Shown here one piece after another: positions 52,071 to 61,762 of a stretch of 64,000 nt of DNA (within the stretch, counting starts at the first letter, position 1; each line of letters starts with the position of its first letter). The notes beneath the pieces are model-generated. The model was given only the letters and a program-made list of their open reading frames with translations, did no database searches and was not told where the DNA came from. The DNA comes from Methanobacterium sp. UBA44 (GTDB taxonomy: Archaea > Methanobacteriota > Methanobacteria > Methanobacteriales > Methanobacteriaceae). The position numbers were made by a program, and so were the translations under genes. The stretch spans positions 360,001-424,000 of the forward strand of contig DACV01000007.1 in NCBI GenBank assembly GCA_002494885.1. The letters are read 5' to 3'.

Positions 52071-53798
52071 TTACTGGGGACGTATTGGAAGAGTAAAATA
52101 AAAAGTAGAACCTTTATCAAATTCAGATTCAACCCAGACTCGTCCACCATGTCTTTCAATGGTTTTTTTTACGATGGATAATCCAATTCCAGTTCCGCCA
52201 TATTCTTCCCTTGTATGTAAACGCTGAAATATGGTGAAAATACGATCATAATATTGCTCTTCTATTCCAATTCCATTATCTGAAATTGAAAAGATGTATT
52301 CTCCCTTTTCATTATCTCTTTCAGCTGAAATATGAATAACTGGATATTCATTTTCTTTTCTATATTTTAAGGAGTTGCTAATTAAATTTTGAAAGACCCT
52401 TGTAAGCTGACTTTCATCAGCCATCACTTCAGGTAAATGAGTTTGAGTAATTTCAGCTTTAGTTTCAGTAATTACCGTTTTAAGACTGTTTAACACATTA
52501 CCCCAAATAATCCCACTATCTACTGGTTTAAAATTTTCCCCCTTTGTTGTAACCCTGGAATATTCTAAGAGGTCTAAGATCATCTGTTTCATCCGAGAAC
52601 TTGCATCTACGATGTAATTAATGAATTCATCTGCATCTCCATCTAATTGCCCTTTATAACGTCTCTCAAGTAACTGTGTAAAACTGGCAATGGTACGTAA
52701 TGGTTCCTGTAAATCATGGCTTGTAATATATGCAAATTGTTGTAATTCGTTATTGGAACGTTCTAAATTCATAACCGCTTCTTTTAATTCTTTAGTTTGT
52801 TCTTTAACCTGTTCTTCTAAGTTATCAGCCAGGATTCTGTATTTCTCTTCACTTTCTTTTAATGCCTGATTGGAAATGAGCCGATTTATGGCAATGGAAA
52901 TATGATCAGTAACAGTTTTCATTAACTCCAATTCTTCAGCATTAAATATGGATCGAGATTTAGTTCCAAATGAAAGAGTTCCAACGCTTTTACCTTCAAT
53001 TACCAGGGGATTGCAAGCATAAGCCTGGACTCCATATGATTTTACAAGTTCTGTTCGAGGATCAGATGTTTCGTAGATATTTTCTGCAATTATTCTACAA
53101 GAATCAAGAGCTACACGCCCACATACAGCAACACCATATTCTAACCATTCAATTTTTTGTGTCTCATCATCCGGAATGCCTGCAAAAGCATTTAGATGAA
53201 GGCAACCCCTTTCATTGTCAACCAGATAATTGAAGAATACATCACATTCTAAAAATTCCATTGTCTTTTTGCAGAGGTTATCAATAATATTTTGAGGGTT
53301 CTCATTGGCAAGCAGATTACTCGCAACGTCAGCTAAAAGTTTATTGCGTTGATAATTCCAGAGAAGTTCTTTTTCTGCTTTTTTTTGCTCACTTATATCT
53401 GATATTTGTACTAAAAATCCAGATTCCATTGATAAGATTAACACACTGATATATGTAATTCCTTCCCTTTTTGAACTATTAAAGCCAGATTTTTTAATGT
53501 TTTCAAAATCAAGAATTGTTTTAAATTTTAAATTTCCTTTTTCAAGTAATTTATCTTTATTTACATGGATAATTGGATTATCAAATAAATTTATTCCCTT
53601 TATAACATCTAAATCCGGGATACCTGTGATTTCTAATGCTGCAGGGTTGATATCGATTAAATAACCCTTTTTATTAAAAGTCAAAATACCTATTGACAGA
53701 TTTTCATAGATAATCTGGTTATCAAAATTGTCTTTCTTGCCAATTAACTTTTCAATTTTATGTAACCTTTCCACAGAATATCCCCTGCTTATCCTCAT
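52071..53798 (-). CDS. PAS-GAF sensor histidine kinase
   Basis: 575 residues, soluble. PAS domain (about 25-135, Y-E-N-L-S-I-G-I-L-T-F-N-K-K-G), GAF domain (about 150-310, with C-G-R-V-A-L-D-S-C), coiled coil (about 315-350), HisKA phosphoacceptor with Y-I-T-S-H-D-L-Q-E-P-L (phospho-His about 360) and HATPase with N-L-I-S-N-S-L-K-Y, D-N-G-I-G-I and G-G-T-G-I-G-L-S-I. No response regulator is adjacent, as is frequent in methanogens. It probably senses an intracellular signal. Stands alone after a long spacer. Confidence 0.92.
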   Translation of the reverse strand: MRISRGYSVERLHKIEKLIGKKDNFDNQIIYENLSIGILTFNKKGYLIDINPAALEITGIPDLDVIKGINLFDNPIIHVNKDKLLEKGNLKFKTILDFENIKKSGFNSSKREGITYISVLILSMESGFLVQISDISEQKKAEKELLWNYQRNKLLADVASNLLANENPQNIIDNLCKKTMEFLECDVFFNYLVDNERGCLHLNAFAGIPDDETQKIEWLEYGVAVCGRVALDSCRIIAENIYETSDPRTELVKSYGVQAYACNPLVIEGKSVGTLSFGTKSRSIFNAEELELMKTVTDHISIAINRLISNQALKESEEKYRILADNLEEQVKEQTKELKEAVMNLERSNNELQQFAYITSHDLQEPLRTIASFTQLLERRYKGQLDGDADEFINYIVDASSRMKQMILDLLEYSRVTTKGENFKPVDSGIIWGNVLNSLKTVITETKAEITQTHLPEVMADESQLTRVFQNLISNSLKYRKENEYPVIHISAERDNEKGEYIFSISDNGIGIEEQYYDRIFTIFQRLHTREEYGGTGIGLSIVKKTIERHGGRVWVESEFDKGSTFYFTLPIRPQ

Positions 53799-54025
53799 TG
53801 CTGTTCTAAATACATTATTATAATGTTAGTATTCTTATACATTAAATTTCCTGTTTAAACTCTTTATAGTCTATTACAAGTTAGTTTGTTGAAAAAATTA
53901 TTCATTAGTTTATTATTCCCTGTTAAAAAAATCTAAATTTAGAATCAATGACCATATATTTGATTTTCTTTAAGAAGAATCTTATCTTCCAGGAAATTTT
54001 AGGCTTTTTAGTTGCTCAAACCACC

Positions 54026-54835
54026 TTAAACAATTCCAATCATATTCAGACCTATGTAAACAAGCAGTGCTACAAAAATATACTTCAATTTTTTTGATGG
54101 AAGCCTATGGGCTACTTTAACCCCTAACTGTGCCATAGGGACGCTTACAACAACTAATAAAGTAAATTGAAGCAAATTTACGTATCCAACCGAATAAGGA
54201 AGTAATCCATAAACTCCCAGACCATTAAAGACGTATGAAATTATCCCACCAATTGAAGTAAACACAATAACGGCTGTTGAAGTCCCAATAGCTTCATGCA
54301 TGCTATATTTCATGAAAATAGTCATGAATGGTATCATTATAACTCCGCCGCCAATTCCCAGAAGTCCTGACATAATACCAATAAAAAGACCTGTCAGAAT
54401 ATAATAAGAAATATTATCCTTCTTTTCTCCCTGATTTTCCTGGTTACTGGTTATAATCATTATAAAAGCGATGGCCAATATTGCAAAACCAAAAATAAGT
54501 GTCATAAAATTTCCAGGAATGTTTGAAGCTATAGTTCCCCCAATAAAACCACCGATAATACCTGTAACTGCCAGATATGTTGCTGGTTTTATTAAGACTG
54601 CTTCTTTTTTGTAGTGACCATATGCACCACTCAATGCAGTTGGAAGTATTACGGCGAGGCTTGTGCCTAATGAGACTCTTATAGCAATAGTCGGATCTAT
54701 TCCAATGGATATCATGAGCCAGTATAATATTGGAACCAAAATAAATCCCCCCCCGACTCCAAGAAGGCCTGAAGCAAACCCTACTCCTGCTCCAGTAATT
54801 AAGAGCATTATTATATAAAAAATATAAGAATCCAT
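54026..54835 (-). CDS. TauE/SafE family sulfite/organic anion exporter
   Basis: 269 residues with about eight membrane helices in two related halves, each carrying G-L-L-G-(V/I)-G-G-G (about 24-31 and 156-163), the family signature. These transporters export sulfite, sulfonates or similar anions. The substrate here is unknown. Divergent from the HhH-MutS gene, with about 280 bases between. Confidence 0.88.
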   Translation of the reverse strand: MDSYIFYIIMLLITGAGVGFASGLLGVGGGFILVPILYWLMISIGIDPTIAIRVSLGTSLAVILPTALSGAYGHYKKEAVLIKPATYLAVTGIIGGFIGGTIASNIPGNFMTLIFGFAILAIAFIMIITSNQENQGEKKDNISYYILTGLFIGIMSGLLGIGGGVIMIPFMTIFMKYSMHEAIGTSTAVIVFTSIGGIISYVFNGLGVYGLLPYSVGYVNLLQFTLLVVVSVPMAQLGVKVAHRLPSKKLKYIFVALLVYIGLNMIGIV

Positions 54836-55114
54836 TAATTATTCTCCAAAATCATCCACTTTATAGCTTAATTTTAAAAATTTATTATATACTATTTGCT
54901 GGTTGAAATGTAAGAAACTATATTTAAACCAAATTATATTATATAATAAATTGTTTATATGACTTTTCTAAATAAGCTAAATTTTTATTTAAAGTCAAAA
55001 TAACAAGCCTATATGCTTCTAAAAGTAATAAAAGACTTTTAAACTGTAAAAAAATATTGAATATAGTTAAAATACAAAAAGGACATTATAATATTGCCCC
55101 ATTGGTGATAAAAC

Positions 55115-57010
55115 GTGGAACTAACAAAAATCAAAGGCATCGGTGACAAATTAGCAAAAAAAATTATTGACAGTTTTGGAAGTAAAGAAGAATTAAGCGC
55201 TGCAATCCAGAATTTTGAAGTTGATAAAATATCAAAAATCGAAGGTGTAAGTCAATCTAAAGCAATAGAAATAATAAATGCTGCTCTGGGTAACCCAAAA
55301 GAAGAATTTTTAAAAACAGGAAGGACAGTTCAAATTTACGATGATATAATTGCCAGGATTTTAGGATATGCAAATACAAAATATGGAAAAAATCGGATCC
55401 TTTTAATGGGCCCAACAAAAGATAGATTAAAAATTCAAAAAAATCTTGATTTTATAATGGCTGCAAGAGAAACTGTTTCCAAACTTCCTGCCGATGAAAT
55501 AAGCATTTTGCTTAAAAAAGTGAATTCTTCAGCTCGTGATAAGCCAAAATATGATCCGACAAGGGCAATACTTGTAGAATCAAGAGAAGATTACCGCAGA
55601 CTCATGGATATGGATCTAAATAGATATGCCTGCATTATAACCGCTGAAGAAGTAGAAAATCTTGAAGATTACGAATTTGTTGTATATGTATTTTCTACAG
55701 GCAAAATTGAGCTTGATGATGTACATAATGTTGCCATGGTTACAGGCGATTCACTGGAATATGAAATTGTTCCAGAAACAGTACTTTCCTATTTCTATAC
55801 AAATTACGATCTTTTATGTAATACTTTAAGAATCAAAAATATATTGGGGCGCCAATCAGTGATTGGAGAAGCCATTGAAATTATTGATTCTCTGGAATCA
55901 TCTAAAGTTGATGAAAGCTTATTTGATCGAAGTGTGGAAGAAGCCAAAAAAAGAGCAGACCGCAAACTTAAAGATAGTATAAAACAAGTTGATCTTAAAG
56001 GAGATGAAGTTTTAGCCTTGATGGATGAAGGTATGCCTGCAAAGATCCAGAGCATATTTGATGAAGTTATTAAAGAAGCAAAGGAAGAGATTAAAGAACA
56101 TACAGGCTGCTCATTTGACCCATTTATACAAAAATATCCAATAGAAATAGATGATCATGAACTTGAAAGAGTAAAAAGACAGCAGATGGCAGAACAACAT
56201 TTAAATGCCTTTGATAAAAAAGTAAAAGCCGCTTCGAGGCTTTTAAATTTAAAAGAAAGAGCCGAAGCAGAAATTCAGGAAATTCTTGAATTTGATTATG
56301 AATTTGCACTTGGTTGCTTTGCATATTACTATGATTTAAACCCCCCTAAAATAGGGGATAAATTCAATTTTAATGGAGCTATTCATCTTAATCTTGCTTT
56401 AGAAAACAATGATAACGTTCAAAAGATTGATTATTCTCTTCAGATCCCTGAAAATGTTGCACTGTTAACAGGGGCAAATAGTGGTGGAAAAACAACCCTT
56501 CTTGAGACAATGGCCCAGATTTCTATAATGGCACAAATGGGACTTCCCGTATGTGCAGAAAAGGCTACAATTAAACTTGTAGATGAAGTATATTTCTTCT
56601 CAAAGCAAAGGTCACTGGATGCAGGGGCATTCGAATCATTCCTTAACACTTTTATGCCTGTTGTAATTACAGAAACCAATAAACTGGCATTATTAGATGA
56701 ATTAGAAGCAATTACTGAGCTTGAAGCTGCTGTTAAAATTATTGCTAGCTTTATAGATCTTCTTATAGATTCTGATTCATATGCAGTTATTGTAACCCAC
56801 ATGGCCCAGGAAATAATGAAATATACAGAGGTTAGAGTAGACGGGATTGAAGCTAAAGGTCTTGACGAAAATTACAATCTTCTCGTTGACAGAACGCCTC
56901 GGATGAACTATCTGGCAAAGAGTACGCCAGAATTGATTCTTCGAATGATCTATGAGAAGTCTGATGGAAGACTAAAAGAGATTTATGGGCAGATGCTTGA
57001 GAAGTTTTAA
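55115..57010 (+). CDS. MutS-related ATPase with N-terminal helix-hairpin-helix domain
   Basis: 631 residues from GTG 55115 with GGTGAT about 6-11 bases upstream. Residues 1-65 contain two HhH motifs (I-K-G-I-G-D-K-L-A; I-E-G-V-S-Q-S-K-A), followed by a long helical region and the MutS ATPase: Walker A T-G-A-N-S-G-G-K-T-T (about 451-460), then A-L-L-D-E-L-E-A (Walker B) and V-T-H-M. The MutS mismatch-recognition domain I is absent, as in MutS2-type and archaeal MutS-like proteins. Likely roles are repair or control of recombination; the T8 run after the stop is a terminator candidate. Confidence 0.88.
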   Translation: MELTKIKGIGDKLAKKIIDSFGSKEELSAAIQNFEVDKISKIEGVSQSKAIEIINAALGNPKEEFLKTGRTVQIYDDIIARILGYANTKYGKNRILLMGPTKDRLKIQKNLDFIMAARETVSKLPADEISILLKKVNSSARDKPKYDPTRAILVESREDYRRLMDMDLNRYACIITAEEVENLEDYEFVVYVFSTGKIELDDVHNVAMVTGDSLEYEIVPETVLSYFYTNYDLLCNTLRIKNILGRQSVIGEAIEIIDSLESSKVDESLFDRSVEEAKKRADRKLKDSIKQVDLKGDEVLALMDEGMPAKIQSIFDEVIKEAKEEIKEHTGCSFDPFIQKYPIEIDDHELERVKRQQMAEQHLNAFDKKVKAASRLLNLKERAEAEIQEILEFDYEFALGCFAYYYDLNPPKIGDKFNFNGAIHLNLALENNDNVQKIDYSLQIPENVALLTGANSGGKTTLLETMAQISIMAQMGLPVCAEKATIKLVDEVYFFSKQRSLDAGAFESFLNTFMPVVITETNKLALLDELEAITELEAAVKIIASFIDLLIDSDSYAVIVTHMAQEIMKYTEVRVDGIEAKGLDENYNLLVDRTPRMNYLAKSTPELILRMIYEKSDGRLKEIYGQMLEKF

Positions 57011-57823
57011 TTTTTTTTCCTTTAAATTTTAAGGTTCATCAATGAAATTATAAATTTATTAGAAAAAGTTAATAGATGGTTATGAATGATAATTTTAAGT
57101 AAGCTTTACCTCATCTGATACAAATCCATGGATTTACGTAGCAATGGTAGTTATAGTTTTCCTGATTCTTCTAATAATTGATATAAAAAAACGGACGGAT
57201 TTATAAATAGGATTCCTGACATTAGTTAGAGAAATGTAGCAATGAATTAATTTTAAAGGTACAAATTTAATATTAGAGGCTTTATATAGTTTTTTGTTCT
57301 AAATGTGGAGCTGAATGATGACAGCTCAGCTATTTGTACTAATTGCCATAAAAAAAATTAGATTCTGTTAAAACTAATTGGGAAGTTAAATTTGTAGCAG
57401 TAGCTGCAATTCTTGCAATTGGAATGGTTTTGATATTTATTTTAGGATTAATAGATGATATGGCCCATATTCTTGTTATTTCCCTGATGTTCTTCTATGT
57501 AAATCATCCTGTATTGGATAGATCTGAACAAACCAAGATTTAGGGCGTTAGTGTGACTAGCACATTAATTGAAAAATATGATAGCGCATCGAATAGAAAC
57601 TTTATGAAACTCAAGGTCGATAATTTAACATATTATCCCTAGATGTTTCTTATTCAGCACAAATCCCATTTAAAGAGATGGTGAACTGGAAGTTATGGTG
57701 AATATTGGTTTTACTGGGGCTAACAATAGCTCTATGGTTCTCTTTAATAGAGCTACTTAGAAAAAGTCTAATATTTTGCTATTTTTAAAATTTAGAAAAA
57801 AATTCCAATGAAAACTTTTAATA
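57011..57823. other. Region of decayed small membrane-protein genes
   Basis: About 810 bases with no intact gene. A T8 run and short palindrome directly follow the MutS gene. At 57117-57206 the plus strand codes D-T-N-P-W-I-Y then a hydrophobic helix V-F-L-I-L-L-I-I-D-I and K-K-R-T-D-L before a stop. A zinc-ribbon relic (57286-57543) follows. From 57630 to 57790 a broken frame codes another hydrophobic helix (L-V-L-L-G-L-T-I-A-L-W-F-S-L). All lack starts or have stops. Confidence 0.5.
57286..57543 (+). pseudogene. Relic of zinc-ribbon membrane protein
   Basis: From ATA 57286 (probably a mutated ATG) the frame reads V-F-C-S-K-C-G-A-E and then stops. One frame over it continues N-D-D-S-S-A-I-C-T-N-C-H-K-K, a typical zinc ribbon of two C-x2-C pairs. 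After a second shift a membrane segment follows (V-A-V-A-A-I-L-A-I-G-M-V-L-I-F-I), up to a stop at 57541-57543. Two frameshifts and a lost start show decay of a zinc_ribbon_2 type protein common in methanobacteria. Confidence 0.6.
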
Positions 57824-59671
57824 GTGAAAATCAATAAATTATGGCTCGTGAAGCTCAGTATTATAATACCAACCTATAATGAAGAAGGATATCTTCAAAA
57901 GCTGCTTGAAAGTATAAAAAGCCAATCATTTACCGATTATGAAATAATTATAGCAGATGCCCAATCTACAGATAATACAAGACAAATAGCCGCATCTTAT
58001 GGTTGTAAAATTACAGAAGGTGGATTACCAGGCGTAGGAAGGAATAATGGTGCAAAAATTGCATCAGGAGAATGTTTGCTATTTTTAGATGCTGATGCAT
58101 TATTAACAGAAGATTATCTTGAAGATGCATTGACAGAATTCAATGAAAAAGACCTTGATATTGCAATAACCCAGATAGAACCTCTTAGTGATAGTAAAAC
58201 TGATAAATTATTACATGATTTGGCCAATTTCTTCATGAAAAGCGTTGAATCCATTAGACCTCATGGAGCTGGCTGTTATGGTATTCTAACTAAAAGATCC
58301 TTACATAAAGCAATCGGAGGTTTCGATGAATCCCTTGATTTTGGAGAAGATAGTGATTATATCTATAAAATTGGAAAAATAGGTAATTTCAGAGTTCTAA
58401 GAAAACCAAAACTCCTTGTTTCTACAAGAAGGCTTGAAAAGGAAGGAATAAGAGATCTTGGCCGTAAATATACAAAAAGCACATTATACGATTTTTTAGG
58501 TAAAAAAGTTACTGCAGAACAACTTGATTATACCTTTGGCTATTCTGACAATGATGAAAAGAGGATTATTTACTCAGTATGCGGCGAAGGTATGGGGCAT
58601 GCAATTAGAAGCTCTGTAATCATAGACCATTTACTTAAAAAGGACAATAAAGTCATTATATTTGCAAGCGATAGAGCATTTGACTATCTTTCCAAAAAAT
58701 TTGATAATGTGTACCGGATACGTGGTTTTAACACAGTATATAAAGAAAATTCTGCAAAATACAGGGATACGTTCATTGTTGGAATGAGAAATCTACCACG
58801 AGATTTTATCGATAATTTCAGGATGCTTTATAATATTGCAAAGGCATTCAAGCCCAATATTATCATATCAGATTTTGAAGTGTATTCCAGTTTTTTAAGT
58901 AAAATCATGCGAATTCCTTTAATTAGCCTTGATAATATTCATGTTATTACTCAGTGTGAAATTGAAGTTCCTGATGAATATTTAATTGAAAAAATAGCAG
59001 CAAAAGGAGTAATTCATTCTTTTATTGTTAATCCTAAAGAATATTTAATTACAACTTACTTTTATCCTCCAGTAAAACAAAAAAATGTTTCATTATTTCC
59101 CCCAATACTGAGAAAGGAAATATTAAATTTAAGGCCATATACTGGTGGTAACGTCCTTGTTTACCAGACAAGCGATTCTAATCGCGAGATTATTAAACAT
59201 TTAAAAAATATTGATGAAAAATTTGTTATATACGGCTTCGATATGGAGAAAACAGAGGATAACCTTCAATTTAGGAAATTCAGTGAAGAAAGATTCTTTA
59301 AAGACTTTGAATCCGCCAGAGCAGTAATATCAAATGGAGGATTTACTCTGATAAGTGAAGCAATTTATCTTGGAAAGCCTGTACTTAGTATTCCGGTGAA
59401 AAAGCAATTTGAACAGATTGTTAACGCTTTTTACCTTGAAAAGTTAGGATATGGAGAATTCTATGAAGAAATAGATGAAGAAATTATTAATAGATTTCTA
59501 TCCCGCCTGGATATCTATAGAAAATTAATTAATTCTTATAAATATGAGGGAAATCTGAAGGTTTTTGATGCCCTGGATAAATGCATCAAAAAGTATTCTA
59601 AAAAATATAAGACAACTCCTGATTCAAGGGACTATTTGCAGATCAATGAATTATTAATGGATCAAAATTAA
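57824..59671 (+). CDS. Two-domain glycosyltransferase: GT2 fused to MurG/GT28-like
   Basis: 615 residues; start GTG 57824 or GTG 57848, no strong RBS. Residues 10-225 form a GT-A type GT2 transferase: I-I-I-P-T-Y-N-E-E, A-D-A-Q-S-T-D-N-T, F-L-D-A-D-A and G-F-D-E. Residues about 240-590 resemble GT-B MurG/GT28-like transferases: V-C-G-E-G-M-G-H-A at about 249-257 and S-N-G-G-F-T-L-I-S-E-A near 504-514. The fusion suggests sequential transfer of two sugars on one lipid carrier or glycan. No membrane helices. Its stop codon is inside or next to the left end of a MITE-like element. Confidence 0.85.
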   Translation: MKINKLWLVKLSIIIPTYNEEGYLQKLLESIKSQSFTDYEIIIADAQSTDNTRQIAASYGCKITEGGLPGVGRNNGAKIASGECLLFLDADALLTEDYLEDALTEFNEKDLDIAITQIEPLSDSKTDKLLHDLANFFMKSVESIRPHGAGCYGILTKRSLHKAIGGFDESLDFGEDSDYIYKIGKIGNFRVLRKPKLLVSTRRLEKEGIRDLGRKYTKSTLYDFLGKKVTAEQLDYTFGYSDNDEKRIIYSVCGEGMGHAIRSSVIIDHLLKKDNKVIIFASDRAFDYLSKKFDNVYRIRGFNTVYKENSAKYRDTFIVGMRNLPRDFIDNFRMLYNIAKAFKPNIIISDFEVYSSFLSKIMRIPLISLDNIHVITQCEIEVPDEYLIEKIAAKGVIHSFIVNPKEYLITTYFYPPVKQKNVSLFPPILRKEILNLRPYTGGNVLVYQTSDSNREIIKHLKNIDEKFVIYGFDMEKTEDNLQFRKFSEERFFKDFESARAVISNGGFTLISEAIYLGKPVLSIPVKKQFEQIVNAFYLEKLGYGEFYEEIDEEIINRFLSRLDIYRKLINSYKYEGNLKVFDALDKCIKKYSKKYKTTPDSRDYLQINELLMDQN

Positions 59672-59839
59672 ATTTTCGCTCATGTTTGTTTGAGTGTGTC
59701 ATTTTTTTTAGTGCTTTAATTTAAAGGAAATAGTGTTTATTATTATGTGTAGTTTAACATATTAAGTCATTTAAATTTACTATAAAAATTCATTAAACCA
59801 TAAGCCTGATTTTTGCACAGGGCCATGAGCGTTAAATTT
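59670..59839. mobile_element. MITE-like element with IS1595-type ends
   Basis: About 170 bp flanked by inverted repeats: left AAATTTTCGCTCATG (59670-59684), right CATGAGCGTTAAATTT (59824-59839). The TTCGCTCAT core is that of the IS at 13794-14782, and GTGCAA appears inside both. It has no coding capacity. Left repeat begins within the stop codon of the preceding gene. Target duplication not discernible. A non-autonomous relative of the IS is inferred. Confidence 0.5.
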
Positions 59840-60008
59840 TTAGCACATTTTGGTATTTAAACTGGTTACACAAAAATGATAGTTTTTAAAAATAATAATA
59901 ATTAAAAGGTATGTAATACAAAAGTAATATAATGAATTTTTTTGGTTCTCCAATCATCAACAAGAGTCTATTCCAAATAGAAAATTATCTAAATCCCGGA
60001 GGATTTAG
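59840..60008. other. Leader region of the GT-C gene
   Basis: AT-rich spacer with GGAGG (about 59999-60003) in front of ATG 60009/60012. No other feature seen. Confidence 0.4.
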
Positions 60009-61718
60009 ATGATGGATAGAATCAAATATTTAAGCTCATTTAGTCCAAAAAAAATGGACCTTATAATTACAACAATGTTAAGTGTATTACTGGTACTAAC
60101 CCGACTTCCCTTTATAAGTAAATTTCTTTATGAATGGGATTCAGTAAACTACGCCATATCATTTGAAAAATATGATATAGTACATCACCAACCCCACCCT
60201 CCAGGTTATTTATTCTTTGTGGGGCTTGGAAGAGCGATTAACATTATTTTTAACGATGCCAATAATACAATGATTTTTATAAGCATCATTTTCAGTATTT
60301 TAACTGTAATTTTAATTTATTTCTTAGTTAAGCAAATGTTCTCTCAACTTATCGCAATTACTGCCGCTATATTGCTCATATTCAATCCTTTATTCTGGTT
60401 CTATGGAGAAATAGCAACAATATATTTAAGCGAGGCCTTCTTTGCAACTTTAATAGTTTATTTATCATATCAAGTCTTTCAGGGAAATGAAAAATATTTT
60501 TATCCATCTATACTTGTTTTAGGTTTAGCTGGAGGATTCAGGCAGGATCTGGTGATTTTGATGTTTCCATTATGGCTATTTTGTCTCTTTTACAATAACT
60601 TAAACATAAAAAGGATGATAAATGCATCTATTATTTTAATTCTCTCTGTTTTAGCCTGGTTCATTCCAACAATAATACTTGCTGGAGGATATGAGCAATA
60701 TTCCTATTTATCAAACATTCTATTCTGTATGTGCATTCCAAGAACTTCCATAATCTTCGGTGCAGATTTATTTAATCGATTATCTAATTTAGGTGCATTT
60801 TCTTCATGGATTGTACTGATGTTCAGCTATTTTGGAGTATTTATTTTAATAATAAATAATCGGCTTAATAAGAGAAAAAACATTATGCAATTAAAAAATG
60901 CAATTAAAACCCCAAAAGGTAAAATTTTAGCATTATGGATAATTCCTGCAGCTCTATTTTATCTTTTGGTGCATTTACCTAAACCAGGATATACTTTATC
61001 CTATTTACCAGCATTTTCCATTGTTTTAAGTACAGTATTCTACAAAGTTTCATTAGAACTAAGCAAATCAAATATATTCAAAGGTTTATCCCCTCTTAAA
61101 ATCCTTTTAATATTGCTCTCCCTCTCAGTATTATTTAACAGCATATATTTCGTTTATCCTTATTCTTACGATGAAGAAAGTGTATGGGAAACCCCATTTT
61201 ATGGGATGAATATAAATGAAAAAATTATATGGGGAATAGATATTGGTTTTGTTTATAGCAACCAGAAAATTAAAACAAATGACAGAATTACTGAAATATA
61301 TCTAAATTCCATTAAAAAAGTGCCAGATTCAAATCCAGATAATACAATAATAGTTGTTGGAGATATCAGTAGAGTAAATGAAGGTTTTAGCTGGCGTAAA
61401 GCAATGTATTACTATCCCCAATACAATATTTACTATCTAATTCAGCGTGAAAACTATATCATGAACCCCTGGCATGGAAAAAATCATTCAAACCAGTGGA
61501 GTAAATCTAAAGTCTTTGAAATCCCAGTTAACAGCTCAACAGAAAAAATAATCTGGATAATTAACGATAAATCAACATACTATCGGCAATTACAGAAGCA
61601 AAGTGAAATAAAAACGGTTGGACTTGAAAATGGTTTAAAAGTTTATTATTCCGATACTAAAACAAAAAAACCTAAAAATGATAAATTCATTTTTAATCTG
61701 GATTCTAAGGATATTTAA
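60009..61718 (+). CDS. GT-C fold membrane glycosyltransferase-like protein
   Basis: 569 residues; GGAGG lies 6-10 bases before ATG 60009/60012. About ten membrane helices in residues 18-395 and a soluble C-terminal part. An external loop with W-D-S-V-N-Y-A (about 45-51) and H-H-Q-P-H-P-P-G-Y (about 59-67) is the acidic site and H-P-P-G-Y motif found in GT-C/DUF2723-like transferases. Such enzymes use polyprenyl-phosphate sugars to glycosylate lipids or proteins outside the membrane. With the neighbouring two-domain transferase it suggests a small surface-glycan locus. Confidence 0.8.
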   Translation: MMDRIKYLSSFSPKKMDLIITTMLSVLLVLTRLPFISKFLYEWDSVNYAISFEKYDIVHHQPHPPGYLFFVGLGRAINIIFNDANNTMIFISIIFSILTVILIYFLVKQMFSQLIAITAAILLIFNPLFWFYGEIATIYLSEAFFATLIVYLSYQVFQGNEKYFYPSILVLGLAGGFRQDLVILMFPLWLFCLFYNNLNIKRMINASIILILSVLAWFIPTIILAGGYEQYSYLSNILFCMCIPRTSIIFGADLFNRLSNLGAFSSWIVLMFSYFGVFILIINNRLNKRKNIMQLKNAIKTPKGKILALWIIPAALFYLLVHLPKPGYTLSYLPAFSIVLSTVFYKVSLELSKSNIFKGLSPLKILLILLSLSVLFNSIYFVYPYSYDEESVWETPFYGMNINEKIIWGIDIGFVYSNQKIKTNDRITEIYLNSIKKVPDSNPDNTIIVVGDISRVNEGFSWRKAMYYYPQYNIYYLIQRENYIMNPWHGKNHSNQWSKSKVFEIPVNSSTEKIIWIINDKSTYYRQLQKQSEIKTVGLENGLKVYYSDTKTKKPKNDKFIFNLDSKDI

Positions 61719-61762
61719 AAAATTAAAACGGCTAAATATGTTTAAAAATAATTCTAATCCAG

